DNA from: Nitzschia sp. pyKryTriq1
Taxonomy: Eukaryota; Bacillariophyta; Bacillariophyceae; Bacillariales; Bacillariaceae
Length of the DNA stretch: 64,000 nt
Assembly (NCBI GenBank): GCA_956465555.1
Contig: OY101122.1
Coordinates: forward strand, 259,001-323,000
Direction of reading: 5' to 3'
Shown piece after piece: positions 21,044 to 30,290 of the stretch (position 1 is the first letter of the stretch; each line of letters opens with the position of its first letter). The translations under genes and the position numbers were made by a program. The notes under the pieces are model-generated. The model worked only from the letters and a program-made list of their open reading frames with translations. It searched no databases and was not told the DNA's origin.

Positions 21044-21397
21044 CTAGTTGTTGACAGACCAATTCTGTTTGCATTTGGGACATTCATAAAAGACGGTTTG
21101 CCCTTCATCGACACTTCGCAATTGTACCGTATAGTATCCGACTTCAGGATTCCCACACTTGATGCAGGGTTCTTCAATCGTCGCTCGGACGGGTTCGGCG
21201 GTCGTACGGAGTGCCGCTTGTTCTTCGTCACTCTTGGCCCAGAGGGGGGTGGGTCGATCGGCGGAATACGTAGTCGATTCGGGCAGGTTTGGTAATTCGG
21301 ACAAGTTGGACTTATAGGGACAGACGTTGCATTCGATCGTTCCCGAGCTGTCAACCAATAAAGTAGCGCGACAGGATGGGCAAAAGGGCCAAGGCAT
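21044..21397 (-). CDS. RPA12: RNA polymerase I subunit RPA12 (A12.2), TFIIS-type zinc ribbon
   Basis: 117 residues from the ATG at 21397 (the open frame extends further but has no other ATG); family members are about 115-126 long. Two zinc ribbons are seen: N-terminal CPSCRATLL and CNVCPYKSNL, and C-terminal CIKCGNPEVGYYTVQLRSVDEGQTVFYECPKC (residues about 80-113). The acidic loop DEGQTVFY is the RPA12 form of the TFIIS hairpin that enters the Pol I active site and drives RNA cleavage during backtracking. RPA12 also takes part in termination. No intron. It is divergent from the protein kinase gene across 642 bp. Confidence 0.93.
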   Translation of the reverse strand: MPWPFCPSCRATLLVDSSGTIECNVCPYKSNLSELPNLPESTTYSADRPTPLWAKSDEEQAALRTTAEPVRATIEEPCIKCGNPEVGYYTVQLRSVDEGQTVFYECPKCKQNWSVNN

Positions 21398-22039
21398 GAT
21401 GGTGTTGTGATGCGATGTGGCCGGGATGTATTTTGTTACTCCTTCTGTGGTGGTGCTGCCGGAATGAGGATCAAGAATCTGCTGCTGCGGCGTTGACGGA
21501 CGTCCCTCACTCGGATGCACTCAACTCTCCTATGTCGTCTCAATAAGGTCAAATGATACTCTCAAAATCGAGGGAGTGCGATGTGTAAGTTACGGGAAGC
21601 GAAGCATCATTGTTTATCGATGTCCATCATCGAAGATGCGCGAGCCGATGAATGGAGGAGAGCGATGCATCGGCGTCTTTACGTAAGAATGGGTACTGCA
21701 GTTCCCGTAGAAAATGGCGCGAAACTGACAGACGTACAGAAATCTGGCATACCGGTATATCTTTTATTTCCAACGGAATCGCATCTCATCCTCCTCGCGA
21801 ATCTTCTCTTGCATCTTCATGATGCATCATAGTCTACCTCTCTCTATTTGTACCGCCGGTACAGTACAACGTATTTTTTACAACAACTGCGTTCACTGTT
21901 CTTCTCCATAGAAAATCACCGGTTTACCTGTACGGTTTTACGGGCTCATCTGCATTCTTCCTCATTCTACAAGCAGGACATACGGTATTACACATCCCAG
22001 CGGAAATCAGCATATACACTGCTTTGGAATCATCAGATC
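21398..22039. promoter_or_regulatory. Shared upstream region of RPA12 and the kinase
   Basis: 642 bp between two divergent ATGs. A TGTACCG-CCGGTACA inverted pair lies near 21849-21863. The kinase frame is open back to 21848 but without an ATG, so that part is probably 5' leader. An 83-codon plus ORF at 21581 shows no domain. Confidence 0.35.
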
Positions 22040-23799
22040 ATGGCGGAAGGTAATAATGCCTCCAGCAAACAAGAGACCGACAAAAAGAAGAAGGAGCAGA
22101 AAGCGCAACAGGTTCTCGACAAGGCCGACGGTATTTTGAAGGCGGTCGACGCATCGTATATTTTTACCGTCCGAGAAACTCGTGAGTTTCCTCAATTTGT
22201 CGAACAGGAAATTGTTAAGGGGGCCTTGTTGGGAAAGGGTGGATTCTCCGGAGTTCATGAAGTGGATGAAATTGTCTTGTTGAAAGATGGTGATGATGGG
22301 GATCGTCCAACATCTGAGAAGAAGACCGAAGAATGCCCCGCCGAAGAAAAGAAAGAAAACGGCAAGGCCACCGAGAAAAGCAAAGATAACAGCATGGACG
22401 ACGATGATTATTTAAGTCTGATCGTTTCTCCGAAAGAAAACGCTCACAAGGATCACTACGATGTGACAACCGCCCGAGAATTCATGAGCAAACAGTATTT
22501 GCGACATGGTTCGGCACGTTATGCCATCAAGAAGCTCAGGTCGGATTTGGGAGTGGTCGATCGGGCCCGGGGAGCGGTGGATTTGGCGATTGAAATCAAA
22601 TTTCTGAGAACCATTTGGCATCCCAACATTAGTGAGTGAGATATTATGACACAATATGGCACGACAACATCTTCCCAAACCAAAGATCGCTGGGCCGCAA
22701 CATATCATCTGATTCCAATTTTATTGTTTCTTTTTTCGCTTCTTTGACAGTCAAAATGAGAGGCTACTCGAAAACACCACGAGTAGACTCCAGTACCTTT
22801 TTAATTTTGGATCGATTGTATGGTACTTTGGACGATAAAATTGAAACATGGGAGCAACGCCATGCCGTCAGCAAGTCATGTTGTGGTGGAGCTTCGGAAA
22901 AGGATCCTGAAGCGATTGATCTTCTCAAAGAACGACTGTTGGTAGCGTACGATTTGTCCAGTGCCCTGAACTACTTGCATGACATGAAGTGAGTGATCCG
23001 GAGGGAGAACTATATTGTGATATCGAATCAAATGACTGGATCGTTCATTTGACCTGTTTTGCTCTTTTCGTTGCTATGCTTCGTCTTCTTCTTCTTCTTT
23101 TTCAGATTGCTGTATCGAGATCTCAAGCCAGAAAATGTCGGGTTCGATATTCGGGGGGACGTGAAGCTATTTGATTTTGGGTTAATGAAGAGCTTAGAGC
23201 GAGCTGACAAAATCAAGGACGGATATGGATACAAATTGAGTGGCAAGACGGGTTCCATTCCGTACATGGCACCCGAAGTGGCCCTTGGAAAACCTTACGA
23301 TCGAGAAGCGGACGTGTTCTCTTTTGCTGTACTATTATGGGAGATTTTGAGTGTTGACTGGGCATTCAATGGGTACGATGCAAGGCAGTATTTTGTTCGA
23401 GTGTGTGCGGAAAACCAGAGGCTACCAGTGCAACGATCGTGGCCGGCCATGGTGCGAGTGGTTATCCAGGAAGGATGGGATCCAAATCCCCAAAAGCGTC
23501 CGAACATGAAGCGGGTCGGGAACCTGTTGAGAGGCGAGTTGGAAGACATAACTACCGATACAGCTGTTTTGAATCGTACCCAACATATGATGAACAGGTC
23601 CCAAAGGTCACGGCGCATTTTGAATAGAAGTGCTGGTCGGCGGTCTTCCACTGGTCCAGATGGAATTCGACGTGGTCAGCGGCCCTCCACTACTGAGCCA
23701 AGTATATCAGTAGGCGGAAAACGGTCTTCGATGAAGGCAGCCAGGTCGTCCCGTGACATGTATCTTGGTGGAGACATGTGTGGGAGCTCTGACAATTAG
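22040..23799 (+). CDS. Protein kinase, three exons
   Basis: Exons 22040-22631, 22751-22988 and 23106-23799 (introns 119 and 117 nt, GTGAGT donors), 507 residues. The start is the ATG in ATCATGGCG. The Gly-rich loop is LLGKGGFSGVHEV (about residue 62); the catalytic Lys is in YAIKKLRSD (about 160), so about 85 mostly acidic and Lys-rich residues are inserted in the N-lobe. Junctions read HPNIIKMRGYS and HDMKLLYRDLKPENVGFD. The catalytic YRDLKPEN, the DFG (LFDFGLMK) and the APE (IPYMAPEVAL) are all present, so it should be active. The C-lobe end WDPNPQKRPNMKRV and a Ser/Arg-rich tail follow. TKL-like by overall feel; no receptor part or targeting signal. Substrate unknown. Only 92 bp from the convergent ankyrin copy 2. 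Confidence 0.9.
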
Positions 23800-23891
23800 G
23801 CGGTGTAATAGGGATTTGGTTCTATTGTGTGTATTCTCTAAGTCTTTCTATGATTCGTTATGCATGCAAAAGTTGTATGCTGTGTAATATT

Positions 23892-24605
23892 CTATTGGGT
23901 TCTAGAGTTCAACGTGTTGAACTCCAACTGTTCCTTTCGGGACTGAAGGTAGCTGTTCCAAGTCTCCCAGTGGGATTGGCGAGAGTATTGCAATGGGCAA
24001 TGACCTCGTTTATCTTGGACAAAAAGAAGGTCTGGACAATGCGATAGCATCAAGTCAATCAACTCTTCGTTGGGTTCTGGTGTCCAAAAGGCATCGTGCA
24101 GAGGAGTGCGCCCGGTATCATCATGAATGTTAACAGGCATGCCCACCTCACGAACCAGAAATCTAACGACTGAAACCAGAGTCTTTCGGCAAGCTACATG
24201 CATCAACGTCTCTCCGAACTTGTTGCTGCACTTGAGGTTGCGTCCCTCTTGGTGGAAGGCACGGAGCTGGTCCACGTCTCCGTTGCGAACTGCTGCTAAC
24301 ACTTCAAAGTTCCATGCTTCCAAATCCCGCGGCATGGTTTCAAAGAAATGTTCCACCTGTTGATAGGAGTGACACTTGGATGCGAATCCTAGTTCCGAAG
24401 CAATCGATTCAAGTGATTGTTGAGGGTTCTTTGTGTTTTTGCTCAGCTTCTTGGCGATGGTAGGAAGCACTCGAATCACTTTGCGCGGTGGCAACGAAGT
24501 GTCGATATTATCTGTAATATTGCTTCGAGGCAAACTGTCAATCGATCGCTTTCTCTTTAGGCTAACTGATGTTTGCATGGTGTTGTTGGTACAGTAGCAG
24601 GTCAT
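23892..24605 (-). CDS. Ankyrin-repeat protein, copy 2
   Basis: 237 residues from ATG 24605. It matches copy 1 at 19824-20576 in layout: short N-terminus with LKRKRS, the helix ending HFFETMPRDLEAWNFEVLAAVRNGDV, then GETLMHVACRKTLVSVVRFLV, DDTGRTPLHDAFWTPEPNEELIDLML and DKRGHCPLQYSRQSHWETW. Conservation is strong in the ankyrin part and weak before it, so the duplication is not recent. The two copies lie 3.3 kb apart on opposite strands with RPA12 and the kinase between. Function is unknown beyond probable protein binding. Confidence 0.82.
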   Translation of the reverse strand: MTCYCTNNTMQTSVSLKRKRSIDSLPRSNITDNIDTSLPPRKVIRVLPTIAKKLSKNTKNPQQSLESIASELGFASKCHSYQQVEHFFETMPRDLEAWNFEVLAAVRNGDVDQLRAFHQEGRNLKCSNKFGETLMHVACRKTLVSVVRFLVREVGMPVNIHDDTGRTPLHDAFWTPEPNEELIDLMLSHCPDLLFVQDKRGHCPLQYSRQSHWETWNSYLQSRKEQLEFNTLNSRTQ

Positions 24606-25401
24606 GTTGTTTTAATAATAATATTGATTGATGATTGAGATAGTTTGGTATTGAGGATGATGGCAAAGTTGAATTTATGATACCGTTCATGTTTTACTGC
24701 ATAAAAAAAACAATTCGTTTCTCACAACACGCACGTAAATACAGTGGACAGTCCTGGTTTCGGCATAATTGGGAAACTCACGTGGCGGCGAGACGACAGC
24801 GAGGTAGACAATCTATTCGTGGTAGCTATGCTTGACACCGCGAATTCTCGTCAGCGCGCCAAAAAGCCTGCAAAGTAGTGCCCCATCAGTGAGGCATAAT
24901 TCTCCAGCGTGTGTCAGGCTTAGATAAGGACGACATCCTTTGATGCCCCTACTTAATGAAGGGGTACGTGGTCGACTTCGTGACCGAACGAACACGGCAG
25001 AATTGGGTCGAGCGAAGCAGCAGATGCATGCGCCCAAACGCGAAGGACCAAACACGTGGTGACACGAATTCCGGATGATCTCTCATCGGAGGAACCATCA
25101 TCGGTCGCGCACCTTTGCCTGGGGTGTGGGGTCCCGAGCTGGTCCCGACGAGTGGACCAGCGCACAGCCTCCTATCACACACCGACCGTACCTCGATTCG
25201 TACAGTAAGGAGGTACCGGTACCGTATAAAACCTATTGTGATAGGTAATATGGTAGTACTTACGTCTAGAGATATAAAGTAGAGTAGTAGAAGCAGGTAG
25301 AGAGAGGTAAAAGAAAGGTTGATAAAGAAATTGTGTGCACTATTATGCAGGATGTAACGTGTATAATATGAATCAGAATAAAGATCCGGGATGATCCAAA
25401 A
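24606..25401. other. 796-bp spacer upstream of ankyrin copy 2
   Basis: This holds an A/T-rich block next to the ankyrin start (24605-24720), a GC-richer middle (24780-25180) with uninterpretable short frames, and a GGTACCGGTACC palindrome at 25212-25223. It ends in the 3' region of the PAS gene. No gene is recognised. Confidence 0.35.
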
Positions 25402-26496
25402 TCACCACAGCGTTTCTTCATTTGCAGCACAATCGTAAAGGTCTCCGAGCTTCTCAGATAGGCTCGACAGAACATTCTTTGCCCACTTTTGTTGGGGGAA
25501 TTTTGCCCCCTCAATCAAGGCCCGGAGTGACTCCAAATCCTCCAGGACTCCTCCTCGACTGTCTATTTGTTCTTGGCGCAACCCTCTCCAAGAATCAATC
25601 TCGTTCACTTCCTTTTGTAGTTTCAATTTCTGGTTAGCTTCTCGAATGTCCGTCAATGCTTCTTGCAGTGCACTTTGCGTCGACTGGTGGTGGAGCACTT
25701 CTCGTTGCAAGGCAAGGGTTTTATTTTCTAAATCCAGCTCTCGCTCTTTCATGTCTGTAATATCCAAGAAGGCTCCGTCACACACACTGAGGAGCTCCTC
25801 GCTAGCATTACTCCCCGCTGGTGCTGAGCATAATCTTGTTCGCAGCTCTTGCCATCGATAACCTTTACCAGGGACAATAGCTCGAAACTCATGAGCCGCA
25901 TTCAACCGAGGTTTGTCGTTTGCCTTTTCCCAATTTGCACAAATTTCCAGGTGCTTTTGAACAAAGGTAGCCATCGATTCGACATCGTCCGGGTGAATCT
26001 TGGTGATGAACTCTTCTAGAACTTTTTGTGCAGATCCCGTCTCCCATACATGCTCGGAAGTAAAAAAGCTTGTGTGTGCCTTTGGATGCTCTTTATTGTA
26101 TCGGATCATATCCTCTCCCTCCGGAAAGAGTACGAAATTGAAAGTAGTCACTCCAAGTTCTCGATATGGATCTGTGATTTCTTCCCTTACGGATGCATCT
26201 ATCAGATTGGAATGAGTTCGCACCGGCTTTCTCAGGTGTTCGTCGTGAGATGATAGGGACAGATGGCCGCTGCTGTTGCTGAAGCCGCCGTCAGATGGCG
26301 GTGCTGGTTTCGCGGTGGAACATCGTCTGCTGGCACTGCTCTTCGAAGAAGAACAAGAAGACGGTGAAGTCAGGGTCGAGTCAGTATGATCCGATGTTTC
26401 TGGTTTGTAGGAAGAACCTGATAAAGTATCGTTCGACTTTTTAGGGATCCGCATCTTCGTGGATGAGTGTGGGATGTTTTGGATTGAGTGCATCAT
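25402..26496 (-). CDS. PAS-domain protein with coiled coil, no catalytic domain
   Basis: 364 residues from ATG 26496. The first 90 residues are Ser/Thr-rich. Residues about 105-255 resemble a PAS plus PAC unit: FNFVLFPEGEDMIRYN, then TKIHPDDVESMATFVQKHLE, EFRAIVPGKGYRWQELRTRL, and GAFLDITDMKERE. The last motif is the typical PAC end. A predicted coiled coil follows (ELDLENKTLALQREVLHHQ on to about 310), then a short C-terminus. PAS domains sense small molecules, redox state or light, or form dimers. No His kinase, cyclase, bZIP or phosphodiesterase part is visible, so the protein probably signals through dimerisation or a partner. Ligand unknown. Confidence 0.72.
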   Translation of the reverse strand: MMHSIQNIPHSSTKMRIPKKSNDTLSGSSYKPETSDHTDSTLTSPSSCSSSKSSASRRCSTAKPAPPSDGGFSNSSGHLSLSSHDEHLRKPVRTHSNLIDASVREEITDPYRELGVTTFNFVLFPEGEDMIRYNKEHPKAHTSFFTSEHVWETGSAQKVLEEFITKIHPDDVESMATFVQKHLEICANWEKANDKPRLNAAHEFRAIVPGKGYRWQELRTRLCSAPAGSNASEELLSVCDGAFLDITDMKERELDLENKTLALQREVLHHQSTQSALQEALTDIREANQKLKLQKEVNEIDSWRGLRQEQIDSRGGVLEDLESLRALIEGAKFPQQKWAKNVLSSLSEKLGDLYDCAANEETLW

Positions 26497-27086
26497 GGTG
26501 GTGCGTTTGTATACGCAGTTGGGGTGAAAAAATGTGAGGAAAAGATCGACCTATTGTGGCTTCTGGCATACGGCGAGACTCATCGGAGAAATTATGGAAA
26601 ATTAGCGTGCCTGCGTACATTTTGTAGAATCTCTACTGGAGAACCCAAACTGCGAATGCCTTGCGGAGAAACAATAACCAGTGGTTTCGGGACAAGTTGT
26701 ACCTTCGGATGTGGACAGCAGGTGACGATTGGAAATGGACTGAACAGAATCATCTAGAGTTCTCTGCATGTCCTCTCGAATGGAAGAAACATCTAGTGGT
26801 GTTTTCTTCTTCTGCTTCTGCATCTCCTCCAAGGACGATCTTCGCCTGCGCCTCCCTGCTGTCTTGTTCGTCTTGTGAGGCTGGGAAATAATAGCTTCTT
26901 CTTCTTCTCCTTCTTTCTCGGCGAACTACAGGTACTGTACTAGTACAATATTGTACTCATCTTCTGTTCTCGATCGACACTCCTACTAGTAGTAGTAGAC
27001 TAGATAGTCCTTCACAAAACGAGACCTTTTCATCACAATCCACAACAATATCAGCCCTGGTGCATGATGGGCATTATTGTTTGTCT
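26497..27086. other. Spacer between PAS gene start and MYND gene end
   Basis: 590 bp, mainly upstream sequence of the PAS gene. It includes TACTAGTA-type short palindromes near 26937-27000. Short frames on both strands (26602-26832, 26661-26891) show no domain. Confidence 0.35.
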
Positions 27087-28361
27087 TCATTGTTGGGAGC
27101 CATCCTCTTCGCGACGAAACAATGACGAACGCACCCGAGCAACACCAGCAATATCGTCCTTTTCATTTCGAGGAAGGAGGCCTTCATTTAGATCGGCGAC
27201 TTGCTCGTTAGTTGTTAGGCCTCGTGCTCGGAGCTTGACGGCGTACGGTATTGTGAGGTCTCCTCTTGTAGTAACTACTTCTGTAGAGAACCGCTCTACT
27301 TCGTACAGTACTTGTACTTTGACAACTCAACCCATCATGGAGGAGAGTTCTACCTCTCGTTCGGTAGTCCGAAGTTCATCTCTCCACATGCGGTCTGTAT
27401 AAGCACCCTGTTCCTTGGCCTTCATCCGCTCGGAAAGCAAATGAGCAATCTCCGCCTTGTTGACCGGAAACAAGACGTATTCAAACTCGATATCCGAATC
27501 GTCCGTCATACCCCCCAATAGCATCATCAAACCGCCTCCTCTTGGGTCAGCAGGCTTTCGCTTTTTCCCCTTGATCATGAGTTTGAAAATGACTAGATTG
27601 CCCCGAACGAATTTGCCACTGGGCATGGCAGAAAAGAGACATTCCGCGTAATAAGATGTCGCCATTTGCGTTTCTTTCTGAAACGAATCGTCACAAAAGA
27701 TGAAGTAGACGAATTTGGATTCGGCCATGCGATAGCCGTACACAAGTTCCAACCCCATGGAACCCGACGTAAAGCCAAACTTTTGGACCATTGCGCGGAC
27801 CGTAGGATCTTTTTGGTTTTGCAAGATAAAGCTGGGACTCAAATGATGATCTTGAAAGCCTCTAAGATCCAATAACTCATCGGCAGGTTTCAGAACCGTT
27901 TCGCAAATTTCCGCGAGCGAAGCGAGTTTCTCTGTAGGCTGGATGATGAGAAATTCGTGCCCTTCAAAACACTCCTCGGAAAGACCTTCGAACTGGGCGA
28001 GATTAAGATCGATCTTATAACGCTTGGGATTGGGACGGCACGCTTTTTTGTGCGACTTTCTCCAGTGCGCTTTTTGACACTCTTTCGAGCAATAGTGCAC
28101 GGACTTGCACTGTCCACACGCCTGAGTGGCATCCCGAAAGCACATGGGACAGTGGAGAAGATGTACAATGTTCTTGCTCTTCTTTGAATGGGTCTTCTTC
28201 TCGTCATCGCCTCCTCCTTCCTCGTCATCGCTGCGCTTTTCCACAAACTTGCCAGCGTCGAGACAGGTCCAAGGATCTTCGGGTCGAATGAACGGGTGGA
28301 TATTCGCAACATTCATGTCCCAATCCTCGGGATGAAGCACTCGTTGACGTGGAATACGCAT
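27087..28361 (-). CDS. MYND zinc-finger protein, frame continues past a TGA
   Basis: The start is the ATG at 28361. A plain reading stops at TGA 27329-27327 after 344 residues (SSMMG). The same frame stays open below it and reads protein-like (FSTEVVTTRGDLTIPYAVK, then LRARGLTTNEQVADLNEG) to a stop at 27087-27089. A 51-nt GT-AG intron (27331-27281) would remove the TGA and give a 407-residue protein; I annotate that form. The MYND finger is clear at about residues 75-112: CPMCFRDATQACGQCKSVHYCSKECQKAHW, ending HKKAC. MYND fingers bind Pro-rich partners. The remaining 230 residues (for example LELVYGYRMAESKFVYFIF) are not recognised; no SET domain is seen. Divergent from the Rab gene. Confidence 0.72.
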
Positions 28362-29323
28362 ATTATTGGTGTACAGGTACTGACTGTACGAACATCTAGC
28401 AATGGTCCCGAACCGTAATCTAGTGATATTATTATCTATCTCAGGGACCAAAAATGAATGTATGAATAACACTATGCTCACTGCTCATCATGGTTGTGGT
28501 TGTTGGATCGAGCGATCGTTTTCGAACATCGACGAAGAAATCGTTTGGGTGTGTGCTGCGAATGGTTCTGCGTTCTGCGCGGCCGTGTTCTCCCATGCGA
28601 CTGTACACGTACTGTACTCCGGAGTAAACTTACTACTCTACTAGACGCATACTGTAGGGAGCCTCTTGTGTTGGATGTATCGTCATTGTCGGGCGATGGT
28701 TGCACACATCTCATCCATCGATCTTCTCGCAGAGTAAGATGATGGTGGTGATGAATAATAATAATAAGTCTTCTTCTCGAATCATCATCCTTCTTGCTTG
28801 GCGGCAAAAAACGATGTCCTTTCGATTTCCAGAAGATTTGAACAACGGATATATTTTCTGACACATCCAAAGGATCATTCACATGTATGCGAGTATGAAT
28901 AATATCATTGGTGACAATCGCGCATGTCATGCCGCTAACGGAAGCCTTTCGCATGCGACGCGCGCATTGCCGATGCTCGGAGAAAGAAATCGCTGTGGTG
29001 GTTGCTATGCCGCGCGATATTGAAAAAGCACGAAGACTACTACACGACCCATCCACCGAGCCGTCTCGCTGCCATGGTGGACGGAACGAAAACAAAGACG
29101 CCTTCTTGTGTTTTTCCAAGCAGCAGCCGCAGCAGCAGCAGCAGCATCAGCAGCGCACCTTCATCATCATCATCAACAACAACATCGTCGTCGTCTTCGC
29201 CAACAACAACACTCGAGATTGCCGTACGGTAGCGGTTGTCCTTTCAATCAACAGACAAAAAGTGCAGTACAAGTCCTTGCTTGGATCTCCCACCGCAACA
29301 CAACACAACACAACAAAGTCAGT
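28362..29323. promoter_or_regulatory. Shared upstream region of MYND and Rab genes
   Basis: 962 bp between divergent ATGs. It contains trinucleotide repeats, AGC/CAG-rich at about 29118-29160 and TCATCA/AAC at 29161-29210, probably in the Rab 5' leader. The Rab frame is open back to 29108 without an ATG. A minus-strand frame (28478-29119) is His- and Arg-rich and overlaps these repeats; I regard it as chance. Confidence 0.35.
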
Positions 29324-30007
29324 ATGTCACGTGCCACTTCTGCCGGCGGCAAACCGCCCCTGTACAAAATAGTCATGCTCGGCGACTCAGGAGTGGGTAA
29401 GACCAGTTTGGTGGCCCGCCTGACCAACCCGGAACGCCCTTTAAATCACGACATTAGTGCCACGATGGGCATTGAGTTCGACACGCAAATGCTAGACACG
29501 TCGCAGGGCAAGGTCAAGGCCCAAATTTGGGACACGGCCGGCCAAGAACGATTTGCGCGTGTCTTGCTCCCCACGTATTTCCGCAAGGCCAAGGGGGTCA
29601 TTCTGGTGTACGACATTACCAACGCCAAGTCCTTCGAATCGTTGAGCGAGCGCTGGATGGCGCAGCTCAACGACCACGCGTCGAGTGACGATTTGGCCAA
29701 GTTGCTGGTGGGCAACAAGAGCGATCTCGAGGCGAGTCGGGAAGTCACAAAGGAAAAGGCGGAGCAGTTTTGTCAGGAGTATGGAATGGAAATGCTGGAG
29801 ACCTCGGCCAAGTCAGGAGAGAACGTCTTGCAGGCCTTTGAGAAGCTCATTGGAATTGTGCACGATAGAGCCTTGGCGGCGTCGAAAAACAAGACTGGAA
29901 TCAAGGGCATGAATACGCCTTCCACTACTGGTGGAGCACCTGTCAAACTGGACGAACAAGGAGGCGCTCAGCCGGAAGCGGGGGGTGGAGATGCGTGTGG
30001 CTGTTAG
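29324..30007 (+). CDS. Rab-family small GTPase
   Basis: 227 residues from the ATG at 29324 (AGTATGTCA), intronless. G1 is GDSGVGKTSL, the switch I Thr lies in ISATMGIEFD, G3 is WDTAGQERF, G4 is NKSD and G5 is ETSAKSGEN. The C-terminus GGGDACGC is a Rab-type CXC double-geranylgeranylation signal after a Gly/Thr/Pro linker, so the protein should attach to membranes and control vesicle traffic. Switch I reads DISATMGIEFDTQML, unlike the usual TIGV/TIGI form, so I cannot place it in a named Rab class; Rab6/Rab11-like features are mixed. All catalytic elements, including the Gln of WDTAGQE, are present. Confidence 0.92.
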   Translation: MSRATSAGGKPPLYKIVMLGDSGVGKTSLVARLTNPERPLNHDISATMGIEFDTQMLDTSQGKVKAQIWDTAGQERFARVLLPTYFRKAKGVILVYDITNAKSFESLSERWMAQLNDHASSDDLAKLLVGNKSDLEASREVTKEKAEQFCQEYGMEMLETSAKSGENVLQAFEKLIGIVHDRALAASKNKTGIKGMNTPSTTGGAPVKLDEQGGAQPEAGGGDACGC

Positions 30008-30290
30008 TTACTTTGTCAGCAGTTACGAGTTGTTCGTAGTCTAGTTAGAATGCAAGGCAGGCAACCCAATGCAACGCACCGCTCAAAGCCAGTCGTGGCC
30101 GCTTCTCTCTCACTCACTCATTCTTCAAACATCATAAACACCGTAACCTAATCTTGCATGTAGTCTTCGTCACGAAATTAAAACAAAAGCATCATCATTC
30201 AAAGATCATATTATTTTGAGTTCTAGAATTCTAGTGCTGTCTAGAGTAGTAATCTTTCTTGCTCTGTGTTAGGCTAGTACTCTTCGTACT

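Noticed and set aside
27327-27329. TGA as a selenocysteine codon in the MYND gene.
   Set aside because: No redox motif surrounds it and no SECIS-like structure was recognised; a short intron explains it more simply.
28478-29119. A 213-codon minus-strand ORF between the MYND and Rab genes.
   Set aside because: Its sequence is Arg/His-rich with repeat-coded runs, no domain, and it overlaps the trinucleotide-repeat Rab leader.
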